DNA of 64,000 bases from Luteibacter jiangsuensis. GTDB taxonomy: Bacteria; Pseudomonadota; Gammaproteobacteria; Xanthomonadales; Rhodanobacteraceae. Of the stretch, positions 9,088 to 19,195 are shown piece after piece. The stretch is taken from positions 60,166 to 124,165 of the forward strand of contig NZ_JAAQQR010000011.1 in the NCBI RefSeq assembly GCF_011742555.1, written 5' to 3'. The notes below the pieces were generated by a model, which searched no databases, was not told the DNA's origin, and saw only the letters and a list, made by a program, of their open reading frames with translations. Position 1 is the stretch's first letter, and every line of letters starts with the position of its first letter. A program made the translations under genes and the position numbers.

Positions 9088-10977
9088 ATGACCAGCAGCA
9101 TCCTCCTCGACGGCCGCAGCCTCACGCGCGCGCAGGTCGCCGCCATCGCGCGCCACGGCGCCACCATTCGCCTGGACGAGGCGCAGCTCACGAAGGTGAA
9201 GCGGGCCGCCGACTTCCTGGCCGAGAAGGTGGGTGGCGGCGAGCCGATCTATGGGGTCACCACAGGCTTCGGCAGCAACGCCGACAAGCTGCTGGGCGCG
9301 CATCGCGTGCGCGACGAGTTGCCGGGCGGGAACCCGGAGCCGCGCGAAGGCACCTTGCTGGAAGAGTTGCAGCACAACCTCATCATCACCCACGCCGTTT
9401 GCGTCGGTAAGCCGTTCTCGGTGGAAGTCGTGCGCGCCATGCTCGCCATCCGCGTGAACACCCTGATGAAGGGCCATTCCGGCATTCGCGTGGAAACGCT
9501 GCGCGCACTGGCCGAGCTGCTGAATCGGGACGTGATTCCGGTGGTGCCGGAGAAAGGTTCGGTCGGCGCCAGTGGCGACCTCGCGCCGCTCTCGCACCTG
9601 GCCATCGTGCTGCTCGGCGGTGGCGAAGCGTTCTACAAGGGCGAGCGGATGCCCGGCGCGAAGGCGCTGGCCGCGGCCGGCCTCGAGCCGGTGCGCCTCT
9701 CGTTCAAGGAAGGTCTGGCGCTGAACAACGGCACGACGCAGATGCTCGCCACGGGCGTGCTGGCGCTCGATACGCTGGACATGCTGATCCGCACCGCCGA
9801 TCTCGCCGCGGCCATGACCCTGGACGCCTTCGCGGGCCGTACCGGTGCCTATGCCGAAGAGGTTCACGCGCTTCGTCCGCATCCGGGCCAGGTCGAGGCG
9901 GCGCGCAACATCCGGAACCTGCTCGAAGGTTCCACGCTCGCCGATATTCCTTACCACCTCGTGCCGCGATTCCGCCCGTGGCTGTCCGATTCCTGGTCGG
10001 AACCGGCGGAGCAGGCCTACCGTTTCGACATCGGTTGGGACTGGGTGCCGGCGACGCAGCGCCACGGCAAGGAAGCGTTCTATTCGCGGTTCCTGCCGTT
10101 CAAGGGTGGCAAGAAACACCAGCCGCAGGACGCCTATTGCCTTCGTTGCGCACCGCAGGTGCACGGTGCGGTGCGCGATGCCTGGGAGCAGGCCTGCCGG
10201 GTGTTCGACGTCGAACTCAATGCCGTCACCGACAACCCGCTGGTTTTCCCGGACGCGGAGAACGCGGAAGTCATCGAGGATCAGGTGATCTCCGCCGGGC
10301 ACTTCCACGGCATGCCGCTTGCGCTTGCCATGAGCTACGTGAAGGCCGCCATCCCCGTGCTCGCATCGATTTCGGAGCGGCGCACGGCCAAGCTCGTGGA
10401 CCCGGCCAACAACGACGGCCTGCCCGCGTTCCTCATCGGCAACGAGGACGCCACGGACTCCGGCTTCATGATCGTGCAGTACACCGCGGCGGCGCTGGTG
10501 AACGATCTGGCCACGCGCGCGCATCCGGCTTCGGTGTACTCGGTGCCGACCAGCGCCAATGCGGAAGATCACGTTTCCATGGGGGCGAACGAAGCGCGAC
10601 ACGTGCTGGAAATGACCGAAGACCTCGGCCACGTGCTGGCGATGGAGCTGTACACCGCGGCCCAGGCGCTCGAATACCGTCAGGACATGCTCAACGCGGC
10701 CCGCTCCCTCGCGCATCGCGGCGATCTGGCGGCGTTCGCCTCGAAGATCTCCGGCGCGCCGCGCGCGGATTCGCCGCATTACCCGCGCTTCGAGGTCGAG
10801 GTGCGCGCGCTGATGAAGGCACTGGCATCCGCCGACGACTTCCACGGCGGTAAGGCCGTGCGCGGGGCCTTGGCCGCGTTGCGCGAGCACGTGGCGTTCA
10901 TGCAGCGCGATCGGGCGATGGACGGCGACGTGCGCGCCGTGTGCGAACTGGTGGCGTCCGGACGCTTGGTGGCCTAA
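9088..10977 (+). CDS. Aromatic amino acid ammonia-lyase, histidine-type (HAL/PAL family)
   Basis: Predicted to eliminate ammonia from an aromatic amino acid using an MIO cofactor formed from Ala161-Ser162-Gly163 (GSVGASGDLAPLSH). The catalytic Tyr55 lies in YGVTTGFG. The selectivity position reads Thr101-His102 in LQHNLIITHAV, closer to the Ser-His of HutH than the His-Leu or Phe-Leu of TAL/PAL, so histidine is the likelier substrate. At 629 aa it is about 110 residues longer than HutH, with an extra segment near residues 295-355 (around WLSDSWSEP and FLPFKGGKK). No hutU/I/G genes are nearby. Its stop overlaps the convergent regulator by 4 bases. Confidence 0.85.
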   Translation: MTSSILLDGRSLTRAQVAAIARHGATIRLDEAQLTKVKRAADFLAEKVGGGEPIYGVTTGFGSNADKLLGAHRVRDELPGGNPEPREGTLLEELQHNLIITHAVCVGKPFSVEVVRAMLAIRVNTLMKGHSGIRVETLRALAELLNRDVIPVVPEKGSVGASGDLAPLSHLAIVLLGGGEAFYKGERMPGAKALAAAGLEPVRLSFKEGLALNNGTTQMLATGVLALDTLDMLIRTADLAAAMTLDAFAGRTGAYAEEVHALRPHPGQVEAARNIRNLLEGSTLADIPYHLVPRFRPWLSDSWSEPAEQAYRFDIGWDWVPATQRHGKEAFYSRFLPFKGGKKHQPQDAYCLRCAPQVHGAVRDAWEQACRVFDVELNAVTDNPLVFPDAENAEVIEDQVISAGHFHGMPLALAMSYVKAAIPVLASISERRTAKLVDPANNDGLPAFLIGNEDATDSGFMIVQYTAAALVNDLATRAHPASVYSVPTSANAEDHVSMGANEARHVLEMTEDLGHVLAMELYTAAQALEYRQDMLNAARSLAHRGDLAAFASKISGAPRADSPHYPRFEVEVRALMKALASADDFHGGKAVRGALAALREHVAFMQRDRAMDGDVRAVCELVASGRLVA

Positions 10978-11684
10978 GGAGCCTTGCCCTCCGGCGGGTG
11001 CGGCGATGCCGCGCCTGGCTTTTTGCCGGGCACCCAATCGTCGAGCATGCCGGCGCGCACGCCGGCAAGATACTGATAGAGCTGGGCGTCGTTCGCGAGG
11101 CCCAGTTTTGCCATGGCCGAACGCTTTTGCCGGCTGATCGTCTTGAAGCTGCGGCCCATGAGCGCCGCGATGTCGGAAAGGCCGTGGCCTTCCGCGTAGG
11201 CGCGGAGCACGTCCACCTCGCGCGGCGACAGGCGCGTGGAGAGGTCTTCATGCCCGGCCGCGCAGTCGGCCTCGTGGAACAGGCGCTGGATGGCCGGACT
11301 CAGATAGGAGCGCCCGACATCGGCCGCGTGTACGGCCGACGGGATGTCGCGAAGGTTGGTGCGCTTGTCGAAGAGGGCCGCCACGCCCATGTCGAGCAGG
11401 CTGCGCAGCAGGGACGGGTTCGAAAGCATGGTGAGCACGACGATCCCGATATCCGGACGCATGGCGCGGATGCGGCGCATCATCGGCAGGCCGTCGGGCT
11501 GGTTGCCCTCGGGTAGGGAATAGTCGGTGACCACGACGTCGCAGGGGTGGTCGGCAAGGGCTTCGAACAGGGTGTCGGTATCGTGCGCGCGGGCGATGAC
11601 CTCGTATCGGTGCGCCTTGAGAATGGTTTCGACCCCCGCAACGACGACCGGGTGATCGTCGGCGATGATCACGGTGCTCGGCAT
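10974..11684 (-). CDS. LuxR/NarL-type response regulator (RcsB-like)
   Basis: 236-aa two-component regulator. The receiver domain carries DD near the N-terminus (IIADDHPVV), phospho-Asp in VVTDYSLPEGNQPDG and Lys in LFDKRTN. The loop after the Asp is a few residues longer than usual, as in RcsB. A LuxR HTH follows (LSPREVDVLRAYAEGHGLSD, SFKTISRQKRSAMAKLG). No kinase gene adjoins, so it is an orphan. Start MPSTVIIADD at 11684 was chosen because the receiver begins there. Its gene converges on the ammonia-lyase. Confidence 0.9.
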   Translation of the reverse strand: MPSTVIIADDHPVVVAGVETILKAHRYEVIARAHDTDTLFEALADHPCDVVVTDYSLPEGNQPDGLPMMRRIRAMRPDIGIVVLTMLSNPSLLRSLLDMGVAALFDKRTNLRDIPSAVHAADVGRSYLSPAIQRLFHEADCAAGHEDLSTRLSPREVDVLRAYAEGHGLSDIAALMGRSFKTISRQKRSAMAKLGLANDAQLYQYLAGVRAGMLDDWVPGKKPGAASPHPPEGKAP

Positions 11685-11787
11685 GGTCGGGCTCGTGGCA
11701 TGGCAGGGCGCCATGGTGGCGAGCGACCGCCGCGAAATATATGGAAGAAAAGCGCAATTGCATCCGGAGGCGCTTGCCACGGGCCGG

Positions 11788-11828
11788 TTGCACAGTTAGT
11801 ATGGGTTATCGTATTAACGCGTTAGTAC
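11788..11828 (+). promoter_or_regulatory. his operon promoter with overlapping palindromic operator
   Basis: TTGCAC (11788-11793) and TATTAA (11812-11817) are 18 bases apart. Overlapping the -10 is an 18-bp palindrome at 11811-11828, GTATTAACG / CGTTAGTAC, with one mismatch. A possible half-site GTTAGTAT lies between the boxes. The palindrome resembles the architecture of trp operators, and the first gene downstream is a TrpR-like protein, so autorepression of the his operon is the natural reading. The expected transcript would start only about 8 bases before the ATG. Confidence 0.55.
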
Positions 11829-11831
11829 ATT

Positions 11832-12149
11832 ATGAAGCGTCGCTTCCTCGATCCGGAAACCCCGGCCGACTCCGCCGAAACCAGCCTTTGCGAGGCCCTG
11901 GCCGCGCTCACCACGGTGGAGGAGATGCGTGCCTTCCTGCACGACCTCTGCACGCCGGCGGAAATCGAAGTCATGGTCGACCGCTGGCGCGTGGTGCCGC
12001 ACCTGCTCGAAGGGCGCTCGTATCGGGAAATCCACGAGCGCACCGCGGTGAGCATCACCACCATCGGCCGGGTCGCGCGCTATCTCAACCAGGGCAATGG
12101 TGGCTACATGGCCGCTGCCGCCCGTCGCAACCTCGGGGGTGCTTCGTGA
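11832..12149 (+). CDS. TrpR/YerC-family repressor heading the his operon
   Basis: 105-aa all-helical DNA-binding protein. The TrpR-like core includes LTPAEIEVMV-type helix LCTPAEIEVMVDRW and the HTH SYREIHERTAVSITTIGRVA. Its last four bases overlap hisG (GTGA), so it is translationally coupled to histidine biosynthesis and is the probable regulator, binding the palindrome just upstream. The ligand is unknown; histidine is a guess from context. No Shine-Dalgarno sequence is seen, which fits a near-leaderless transcript. Confidence 0.85.
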   Translation: MKRRFLDPETPADSAETSLCEALAALTTVEEMRAFLHDLCTPAEIEVMVDRWRVVPHLLEGRSYREIHERTAVSITTIGRVARYLNQGNGGYMAAAARRNLGGAS

Positions 12150-13039
12150 AGCCGCGCGACCGACTGCGCATCGCCATGCAGAAATCCGGCCGGCTCACCG
12201 AGCCGGCGCAGGAACTCCTGGCGCGCTGCGGCCTCAAGTTCCGGCAGAGCCGCGACAAGCTCTTCTGTTTCGGCGAAGGCGAACCGGTGGACCTGCTGCT
12301 GGTCCGCGACGACGACATTCCCGGCCTCATTGCGGAAGGCGTGTGCGACCTGGGCATCGTGGGCAGGAACGTACTGCGCGAGTTCCAGCTGTCGAACGAG
12401 GAAGCCGGCTCGGGTCTGGACGAACTGCGTTCGCTCGGCTTCGGTCACTGCCGGCTCTCCATCGCGGTGCCCCAGGAAGATGCCTATGAGGGGCCCTCGC
12501 AGCTGGCAGGGCAGCGTATCGCCACGTCGTATCCCGGCCTTCTTGGCGAATGGCTGCGTGCCAGCGGGGTAGACGCGAAGGTGGTGATGCTGGCCGGTTC
12601 GGTGGAGATCGCACCGCGCCTGGGCACCGCGGATGCGATATGCGATCTGGTTTCCAGTGGCGCCACGCTCGTCGCGAACCAACTGCGCGAGGCGGCGGTC
12701 GTGGTCGAAAGCGAAGCGGTGCTCGCCGGGCGACGCGAGCTGCCCGCCGACGAGCGCGGCGAGATCGCCGAACTGCTGTTGCGCCGGCTCGACGGCGTGA
12801 TCCAGGTGCGCGATTCGCGCCTCATCCTGATGCAGGCGCCGCGCGACGCGCTGGCCGCCATCACACGCCTGCTGCCGGGCGCCCCCGTGCCGACGCTCAC
12901 GCCGATCGACGGCGCTCCCGACCACGTGGTGCTGCAGGCCCTTTGCGCCGGCTCGGTGAGCTGGCGCCAACTGGAAGACATGAAGCGCGCCGGTGCGCGC
13001 GACATGCTGGTGCTGCCCGTGGAGAAGATGCTGGCATGA
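12146..13039 (+). CDS. hisG: ATP phosphoribosyltransferase (long form)
   Basis: First step of histidine synthesis: ATP plus PRPP to phosphoribosyl-ATP, feedback-inhibited by histidine. The 297-aa length and the C-terminal ACT-like domain (about residues 225-297) mark the long, hexameric HisG_L type that needs no HisZ. The N-terminus [19 protein letters not shown] and PRPP loop region [19 protein letters not shown] are visible. The start is GTG overlapping the stop of the regulator gene; the hisD ATG overlaps its own stop. Confidence 0.95.
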   Translation: MKPRDRLRIAMQKSGRLTEPAQELLARCGLKFRQSRDKLFCFGEGEPVDLLLVRDDDIPGLIAEGVCDLGIVGRNVLREFQLSNEEAGSGLDELRSLGFGHCRLSIAVPQEDAYEGPSQLAGQRIATSYPGLLGEWLRASGVDAKVVMLAGSVEIAPRLGTADAICDLVSSGATLVANQLREAAVVVESEAVLAGRRELPADERGEIAELLLRRLDGVIQVRDSRLILMQAPRDALAAITRLLPGAPVPTLTPIDGAPDHVVLQALCAGSVSWRQLEDMKRAGARDMLVLPVEKMLA

Positions 13040-14346
13040 ACCGGATCGATTGGAAGACCCTCGATGACGACGCCGCTCGCGACGCGGCGCTGGCGCGGCC
13101 CGCTCAGGCACGCGCCCCCGGCCTGCGCCAGGGTGTGGAAGGGATCATCGCCGAGGTGCGCGCCCGCGGCGACGCCGCGCTGTTCGAGCTCACCGCCCGC
13201 TACGACGGGGTGGCGATGGAAGAGCTCGCGGTATCGGAGCAGGAGTTCGCCGATGCCGAATCGCGCCTGCCGGAGACACTGAAGGCGGCCATCCTCGAAG
13301 CAGCGGGCCGCATCGAAACCTTCCATCGTGCTGCTGCCCCGGTACCGGTCGCGATCGACACGGCGCCCGGAGTGCGTGTGGAGCGTGTGCTGCGTCCCGT
13401 TCGCCGCGTGGGATTGTACGTGCCCGCAGGCGGTGCGCCTCTTCCGTCCACCGCGATCATGCTCGGCGTGCCGGCGGCCATCGCGGGATGCCCGGAGGTA
13501 CTGCTGTGCACGCCTGTGCAGGCGAACGGGCGATGCGACGATGCGGTGCTGTTTGCGGCGCGCGCCGTCGGCGTGCACCGCGTGTACAAGCTGGGCGGCG
13601 CGCAGGCCATTGCCGCCATGGCATACGGCACGGCCTCCGTGCCCCGTTGCGACAAGCTGTTCGGTCCCGGCAACGCGTGGGTCACCGAGGCGAAGCTGCA
13701 GGTGGCCGCCGATCCCGCGGGTGCCGCCATCGATATGCCCGCCGGCCCATCCGAAGTGTTGGTGATCGCCGATGACACGGCCGATCCGCGCTTCGTCGCC
13801 GCCGACCTGCTGTCGCAGGCGGAACATGGCCCCGATTCCCAGGTGCTGCTCGTCAGCCCGTCGCGCGAACTGCTCGACGCGGTGGAGACCGAAGTGGAGC
13901 GGCAGCGCGCACAATTGCCGCGCGCCGAGATCGCGGCGACCGCGCTGAGCGAAAGCCGGCTGGTGCTGGTGGGCGATCTTGCCGAGGCGGTTGCGGTCAG
14001 CAATCGCTACGCGCCGGAGCACCTGATCGTGCAGACGGCCGAACCGCGCGCACTGCTCGACGACATCGAATCCGCCGGGTCCGTCTTCCTGGGCGAATGG
14101 ACGCCGGAGTCCATCGGCGACTATTGCAGCGGCAGCAACCACGTGCTGCCGACGTATGGCTACGCGCGCAGCTTCAGCGGCGTGTCCGTCGCCAGCTTTC
14201 AGAAGCAGGTCACGGTACAGCAGTTGTCCGCCGACGGCCTGCGCGGCATCGGACCGTGCGCGGAAATACTCGCCGAGGCCGAACAGCTGGAAGCCCATCG
14301 GCGCGCGGTGTCGCTCCGCCTGGCCGCCCTGAGGGCCACCGCATGA
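13036..14346 (+). CDS. hisD: Histidinol dehydrogenase
   Basis: Zinc enzyme for the last two oxidations from histidinol to histidine, using NAD. The 436-aa product has [28 protein letters not shown] and the zinc/active-site stretch [12 protein letters not shown]. The C-terminal [19 protein letters not shown] motif is intact. The ATG overlaps the hisG stop (ATGA), as does the hisC ATG its own stop. Confidence 0.96.
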   Translation: MNRIDWKTLDDDAARDAALARPAQARAPGLRQGVEGIIAEVRARGDAALFELTARYDGVAMEELAVSEQEFADAESRLPETLKAAILEAAGRIETFHRAAAPVPVAIDTAPGVRVERVLRPVRRVGLYVPAGGAPLPSTAIMLGVPAAIAGCPEVLLCTPVQANGRCDDAVLFAARAVGVHRVYKLGGAQAIAAMAYGTASVPRCDKLFGPGNAWVTEAKLQVAADPAGAAIDMPAGPSEVLVIADDTADPRFVAADLLSQAEHGPDSQVLLVSPSRELLDAVETEVERQRAQLPRAEIAATALSESRLVLVGDLAEAVAVSNRYAPEHLIVQTAEPRALLDDIESAGSVFLGEWTPESIGDYCSGSNHVLPTYGYARSFSGVSVASFQKQVTVQQLSADGLRGIGPCAEILAEAEQLEAHRRAVSLRLAALRATA

Positions 14347-15407
14347 GCGTGCTCGATCTTGCCCGCCCGGACATTCGCGCCCTGGCGCCTTACTCCAGTG
14401 CCCGCATGGAGGCGCAGGGAGGCACGGTACTTCTCAACGCAAACGAATCGTCGCGGCCGCCGAACATTCCCGGCGGCGACGGGTTGAACCGTTATCCGGA
14501 CCCGCAACCTCGCGCGCTCATCGAAACGCTGGCGGAGCTGTACGGATGCGACAGCGACCGCGTGCTCGTCACGCGCGGCAGCGACGAAGCCATCGACCTG
14601 CTGGTCAGGGCGTTTTGCCGCGCGGGACACGACGCCGTGATCGTCTTGCCACCCACGTTCGGCATGTACGCCGTCTGCGCCAGGATTCAGGATGCCGCGG
14701 TGATCGAGTCGCCGCTGGACGCGTCGGGCGCACTGCTGCCGGACGCGCTGCTCGCCGCGGTAACGCCCGCGGTCAAGCTGGTTTTCGTGTGCACGCCGAA
14801 CAACCCCACAGGCAACATCGTGCCGTTGGACGTGCTGGCGCGGCTCGCCGGGGAACTTGCCGGCCGCGCCGTGCTGGTGGTGGACGAGGCCTATGCCGAG
14901 TTCAGCGGCCTGCCCAGTGCCGCGACCCTCATCGATACCTACGACAATGTGGCCGTGCTGCGCACGTTGTCCAAGGCCTGGTCGCTTGCGGGTGCGCGCG
15001 TCGGTGCGCTGATCGCGCGCCCGGATGTCGTCGGCCTCCTGCGTCGCATCATCCCGCCGTACCCGCTGCCGTCTCCCTGCGTGGATGCCGCGCTGGGTGC
15101 GCTTTCCTACGAGGGCCGGCGCGTGCAGCGGCACCACGTAAACGAGATACTGACCGAGCGCGCCCGGATGCTGGCGGAGCTGCCCGGTGTGCTAGGCGTG
15201 CGCGAGGTGCTGCCTTCCCACGCCAATTTTCTCGCGGTGCGTTTCGACGATGCCGCCGGCACGTACCACCGCCTTCTGGCCGCGGGAGTGGTAGTGCGAG
15301 ACATCACGAAGTATCCCGGCCTGGGCGATGCGCTACGCATCACCATTGGCACGGGTAATGAGAACGACCGCGTGCTGGCCGTGCTTCGTGCGGGTGAGGT
15401 CGCATGA
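14343..15407 (+). CDS. hisC: Histidinol-phosphate aminotransferase
   Basis: PLP enzyme converting imidazole-acetol phosphate and glutamate to histidinol phosphate. 354 aa, fold type I. It has NANESS near the N-terminus, [10 protein letters not shown], the aspartate in [11 protein letters not shown] and the PLP lysine in [15 protein letters not shown]. It is the operon-borne copy; a second aminotransferase of this family lies at 40122-41234 in the aromatic cluster. Overlaps hisD and hisB by four bases each. Confidence 0.95.
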   Translation: MSVLDLARPDIRALAPYSSARMEAQGGTVLLNANESSRPPNIPGGDGLNRYPDPQPRALIETLAELYGCDSDRVLVTRGSDEAIDLLVRAFCRAGHDAVIVLPPTFGMYAVCARIQDAAVIESPLDASGALLPDALLAAVTPAVKLVFVCTPNNPTGNIVPLDVLARLAGELAGRAVLVVDEAYAEFSGLPSAATLIDTYDNVAVLRTLSKAWSLAGARVGALIARPDVVGLLRRIIPPYPLPSPCVDAALGALSYEGRRVQRHHVNEILTERARMLAELPGVLGVREVLPSHANFLAVRFDDAAGTYHRLLAAGVVVRDITKYPGLGDALRITIGTGNENDRVLAVLRAGEVA

Positions 15408-16468
15408 ACCGGAAGATCCTCTTCGTCGATCGCGACGGTTGCCTGATCGAGGAGCCGGCGGACGAGCAGATCGACAGCTACGAGAAGCTGGCGCTGATGC
15501 CTGGCGTGATCGCCGCGTTGCAGCGCTGCATCGGCGCGGGTTACGAACTGGTGATGGTCACCAACCAGGATGGCCTGGGCACGCCGTCGTTCCCGCAGGA
15601 GGCGTTCGACGGTCCGCATGAATTGCTGCTGCGCATCTTCGCATCGCAGGGCATCGTGTTCCGCGAGCAGCTCATCGACCGCAGTTTTCCGCACGAGAAC
15701 CTGGACACGCGCAAACCGGGCACCGGTCTGGCCCGGCACTGGCTTGCCGACGACAGCTGGAGCCGCGCGCGGTCGGCCATGGTGGGCGATCGCGACACCG
15801 ACCTGGCCTTCGCGGCCAACATGGGCGTGCGCGGTTTCCGGGTGGGCCAGGGCGGCATGGCCTGGAACGACTTCGCACACCTGCTGCTCGATGCGCCGCG
15901 CACGGCGGAGGTGCGCCGCGGCACCCGCGAAACGTCCATCCAAGTCGCCGTGGATCTCGACCGCGTGGCCGAGCCCGTGGTGCATACCGGTTTGGGGTTT
16001 TTCGACCACATGCTGGAGCAGATCGGCAAGCATGGCGGTTTCGCGCTCGAGTTGCGCTGCGACGGCGACACCCACGTCGACGAGCACCACACGATCGAAG
16101 ACGCCGCGCTCGCGCTGGGGCAGGCCCTGCGTCAGGCGCTAGGGGACAAGCGCGGCATTACCCGTTACGGCTTCGCGTTGCCCATGGACGAAAGCGCCGC
16201 GCGCGCGGAACTCGACCTCTCGGGCCGTCCTTACTTCGTTTTCGAGGGTTCGTTCCCACGCGAGCGCGTGGGCGACGTGCCGACGGAACTCGTGCCGCAC
16301 TTCTTCCGGTCGCTGTGCGAGACGCTGGGCGCCAACCTGCACCTGACCGTGCACGGCGACAATGCGCACCACATGGTGGAAGGCTGTTTCAAGGTCGTCG
16401 CGCGCACCCTTCGCCAGGCCATGCGCCGGGAAGGCGCGGATCTTCCCAGCACGAAGGGGAGCCTCTGA
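15404..16468 (+). CDS. hisB: Bifunctional histidinol-phosphatase / imidazoleglycerol-phosphate dehydratase
   Basis: Steps 6 and 8 of histidine synthesis in one polypeptide, the arrangement found in enterobacteria and xanthomonads. Residues 1-165 form a HAD phosphatase ([39 protein letters not shown]). Residues about 165-354 form IGPD with the metal-binding histidines in [30 protein letters not shown] and the C-terminal [12 protein letters not shown]. It starts inside the hisC stop; the hisH ATG shares one base with its TGA. Confidence 0.96.
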   Translation: MNRKILFVDRDGCLIEEPADEQIDSYEKLALMPGVIAALQRCIGAGYELVMVTNQDGLGTPSFPQEAFDGPHELLLRIFASQGIVFREQLIDRSFPHENLDTRKPGTGLARHWLADDSWSRARSAMVGDRDTDLAFAANMGVRGFRVGQGGMAWNDFAHLLLDAPRTAEVRRGTRETSIQVAVDLDRVAEPVVHTGLGFFDHMLEQIGKHGGFALELRCDGDTHVDEHHTIEDAALALGQALRQALGDKRGITRYGFALPMDESAARAELDLSGRPYFVFEGSFPRERVGDVPTELVPHFFRSLCETLGANLHLTVHGDNAHHMVEGCFKVVARTLRQAMRREGADLPSTKGSL

Positions 16469-17058
16469 TGCGCGCGGTACTGGTCGATGCCGGCGGCACC
16501 AACATCGGCTCCGTTCGTTACGCGCTGCAACGTCTGGGGGCCGATGCCGAACTCACTTCGGACGCGGCGCGCATTCGCGCGGCGAGCCACGTGATCCTTC
16601 CCGGTGTCGGCGCGGCTGGTCCGGGCATGCGCATGCTGCGGGAGGCAGGCCTCGTCGACGTCATACGCGGGCTCACCCAGCCGGTGCTCGGCGTGTGTCT
16701 CGGCATGCAGCTCCTTTGCGAGCGTTCGGAGGAGGGCGACACCGAGTGCCTCGGCGTCGTTCCGGCGACGGTGCGGCGGTTCGCCGACATTCCGGGATTC
16801 CGTGTGCCGCACATGGGGTGGAACGGGTTGCGGCTGACCCGCTGCCATCCGTTGGTCGCCGGTGTGCGCGAAGGCGACGCGGCCTATTTCGTCCATAGCT
16901 ATGCCGTGCCCGACGGCGACTATGCGCTCGCGGCCAGCGAGCACGGAACGTCCTTCGCTGCCGTGATCGCCGCCGGCAATTTCATGGGCATGCAGTTCCA
17001 CCCCGAACGATCGGGGGCATTGGGTGCCCAGCTTCTCCGGAATTTTCTTTCGCTATGA
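16468..17058 (+). CDS. hisH: Imidazole glycerol phosphate synthase, glutaminase subunit
   Basis: Class I glutamine amidotransferase that feeds ammonia to HisF. 196 aa, with nucleophile Cys in LGVCLGMQLLCE and catalytic His/Glu in GMQFHPERS. The oxyanion segment is the usual LPGVGAAGPGM. It forms the HisFH heterodimer with the product of 17801-18571; hisA lies between them as in most proteobacterial his operons. Confidence 0.95.
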   Translation: MRAVLVDAGGTNIGSVRYALQRLGADAELTSDAARIRAASHVILPGVGAAGPGMRMLREAGLVDVIRGLTQPVLGVCLGMQLLCERSEEGDTECLGVVPATVRRFADIPGFRVPHMGWNGLRLTRCHPLVAGVREGDAAYFVHSYAVPDGDYALAASEHGTSFAAVIAAGNFMGMQFHPERSGALGAQLLRNFLSL

Positions 17059-17807
17059 CGCTTCCCATACCCGCCATCGATCTGCGCGACGGCAAGGTCG
17101 TGCGCCTCTACAAGGGCGACTACGCCCGGCAGACCACGTTCGCCTTCGAGCCGGAAGCTCTCGCGGCCCGCTATGCGGACGAGGGGGCCGAGTGGCTGCA
17201 TGTCGTGGATCTCGACGGTGCGCGCTCGGGACGCTTCGAAAACCTGGCCACCGTCGCGGGCATCGCGTCGAGCGGACGGCTGCGCGTGCAGGCCGGCGGT
17301 GGCGTTCGCAACGAGGACGGCGTGCTCCGGTTGCTGGAAGCCGGTGTCCACCGTGTCGTGGTAGGTAGTGTGGCCATGCGCGATCCCAAGACCGTCGCCT
17401 CCTGGATCGCCCGCTACGGCGCGGAGCGGATCGTGCTCGCGCTGGACACGCGCTTCCTCGACGGCGAATGGCGGCTCCCCAGTGCCGGCTGGACGGCCTA
17501 CGAGGCGCGCACGCTGGACGAGCTGCTTCCCCTGTACGAGGCGGCAGGGGCGCGGCACCTCCTGTGCACGGACATCGACCGCGATGGGACCATGAGCGGT
17601 CCGAACGTCGCACTCTATCGGCACCTGGGCAGCCTTGCGCCGTCGATGGCGGTGCAGGCCTCCGGGGGCGTCCGCTCCCTCGACGATATCGCCGCCCTCG
17701 CGTTGCAGGGCACTGCAGGCGTGATCCTCGGTCGCGCCCTGCTGGAAGGCGCCTTTTCCCTTTCCGATGCCTTCGCCGTGGCGGAGAAGGCGAACGCGTC
17801 ATGCTGA
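17055..17807 (+). CDS. hisA: ProFAR isomerase (HisA)
   Basis: Isomerises ProFAR to PRFAR, a TIM-barrel enzyme of 250 aa. The catalytic Asp is in [17 protein letters not shown] and the second in [16 protein letters not shown]. The phosphate loops [12 protein letters not shown] and SGGVRSLDD are both present. The start overlaps hisH by four bases and the end overlaps hisF by seven. Confidence 0.95.
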   Translation: MTLPIPAIDLRDGKVVRLYKGDYARQTTFAFEPEALAARYADEGAEWLHVVDLDGARSGRFENLATVAGIASSGRLRVQAGGGVRNEDGVLRLLEAGVHRVVVGSVAMRDPKTVASWIARYGAERIVLALDTRFLDGEWRLPSAGWTAYEARTLDELLPLYEAAGARHLLCTDIDRDGTMSGPNVALYRHLGSLAPSMAVQASGGVRSLDDIAALALQGTAGVILGRALLEGAFSLSDAFAVAEKANASC

Positions 17808-18571
17808 GCCGGCGCATCGTGCCATGCCTGGACGTGAGGGACGGGCAGGTGGTCAAGGGCGTCCGTTTCCGCGACCACGTGGTCGTGGGCGAGATCGTGG
17901 AACTGGCTCTGCGTTACCGCGACGAAGGTGCCGACGAACTCGTGTTCTACGACATCACGGCAAGCCCGGAAGGACGCCGTGTCGATCGCGAGTGGATTGA
18001 GCGCGTGGCCCGCGAGATCGACATCCCGTTCTGCGTGGCGGGCGGCATCCGCAGCGTGGACGATGCGCGCGACGTGCTGCACGCCGGCGCCGACAAAGTG
18101 TCGATCAACTCGCCCGCGCTGGAGCGGCCGGCACTGGTGGGCGAACTGGCCGACGCCTTTGGGGTGCAGTGCGTGGTGGTGGGCGTGGACAGCCTGCGCG
18201 ACGACGACGGCGAGTGGCGCGTGCGGCAATACACTGGCGATCCTTCGCGCACGCGCGCCTTGCGCAAACCCACGCTCGAATGGATCGACGAAGTGCAGCA
18301 GCTCGGAGCGGGCGAGATCGTGCTCAATTGCATGGGCACCGATGGCGTTCGCCGCGGTTACGACATCGAACAGCTGAAAGCGGCCCGCGCGGTGAGCCGC
18401 GTGCCGCTGGTGGCATCGGGCGGCGCGGGTACGCCGGTCCATTTCGTCGACGTGTTCCGCGAAGCGGACGTCGATGCGGCGCTCGCGGCCAGCGTGTTCC
18501 ATTCCGGCGACATAGGCATCCCCGCGTTGAAGAAAGAACTGCGGGCGCAAGGCATCAAGGTGAGGCTATGA
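17801..18571 (+). CDS. hisF: Imidazole glycerol phosphate synthase, cyclase subunit
   Basis: TIM-barrel cyclase that joins HisH-derived ammonia to PRFAR, producing IGP and AICAR. 256 aa starting [20 protein letters not shown] with catalytic Asp11 equivalent. The second Asp is in the [14 protein letters not shown] stretch. Phosphate-binding loops [12 protein letters not shown] and [13 protein letters not shown] are intact. Overlaps hisA and hisIE. Confidence 0.95.
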   Translation: MLSRRIVPCLDVRDGQVVKGVRFRDHVVVGEIVELALRYRDEGADELVFYDITASPEGRRVDREWIERVAREIDIPFCVAGGIRSVDDARDVLHAGADKVSINSPALERPALVGELADAFGVQCVVVGVDSLRDDDGEWRVRQYTGDPSRTRALRKPTLEWIDEVQQLGAGEIVLNCMGTDGVRRGYDIEQLKAARAVSRVPLVASGGAGTPVHFVDVFREADVDAALAASVFHSGDIGIPALKKELRAQGIKVRL

Positions 18572-19173
18572 GCGGCGCGAACGCGGATTTCGTGAAGGGC
18601 GACGGATTGCTGCCGGCGATCGTGCAGCATGCACGAACCGGCGAGGTGCTGATGCTGGGATACATGGACGAGGCGGCCCTGCAGGCAACGCAGGACCAGC
18701 GCTTCGTCACGTTCTTCAGCCGCAGCAAGCAACGGCTGTGGACCAAGGGCGAAACGTCCGGCCATACGCTGGCGGTGGTGGACGTCCGGCTCGATTGCGA
18801 CGCCGACACCATCCTTGTGCGTGCGCTTCCCGCCGGACCTACCTGCCACAACGGCACGTCGAGTTGCTTCGGCGACGACGTGGCGCCCCCGCTGGCGTTC
18901 CTCGCCGAACTCGATGCGTTGGTGGCGTCGCGGCATGACGAGCGTCCGGCCGGCAGCTACACGACGAAACTGTTCGAAGAAGGCCTTCGCCGCATGGCGC
19001 AGAAAGTGGGCGAGGAGGGCGTCGAAACGGCCCTGGCGGTCGTCGCCCAGGACGACGACGCGCTGGTCGGCGAAGCGGCCGACCTCGTGTTCCATCTCAT
19101 GGTGGCGCTGCGCGCACGCGGTATCGGTTTCGGTGCCGTGGCCGCGAAGCTGGCCTCACGGCACCGCAAGTAG
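18568..19173 (+). CDS. hisI: Bifunctional phosphoribosyl-AMP cyclohydrolase / PR-ATP pyrophosphatase
   Basis: Steps 2 and 3 of the pathway fused in 201 aa (HisIE). The HisI half (residues 1-110) has the zinc/magnesium site in [14 protein letters not shown] and the Cys-containing [12 protein letters not shown]. The HisE half (about 115-201) has the MazG-like [20 protein letters not shown] helix. It closes the operon; the next gene is convergent 22 bases downstream. Confidence 0.95.
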   Translation: MSGANADFVKGDGLLPAIVQHARTGEVLMLGYMDEAALQATQDQRFVTFFSRSKQRLWTKGETSGHTLAVVDVRLDCDADTILVRALPAGPTCHNGTSSCFGDDVAPPLAFLAELDALVASRHDERPAGSYTTKLFEEGLRRMAQKVGEEGVETALAVVAQDDDALVGEAADLVFHLMVALRARGIGFGAVAAKLASRHRK

Positions 19174-19195
19174 GATCGGGCGGCCGGTGGCCGCC

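Noticed and set aside
8950..11037. 695-codon open frame antisense to the ammonia-lyase gene
   Set aside because: High-GC shadow frame rich in Arg, His and Gly, without motifs, fully covered by a gene with clear catalytic residues on the other strand.
12484..14298. 604-codon open frame antisense to hisG/hisD
   Set aside because: Shadow of the strongly supported hisG and hisD genes; composition is typical of a GC-rich complementary frame.
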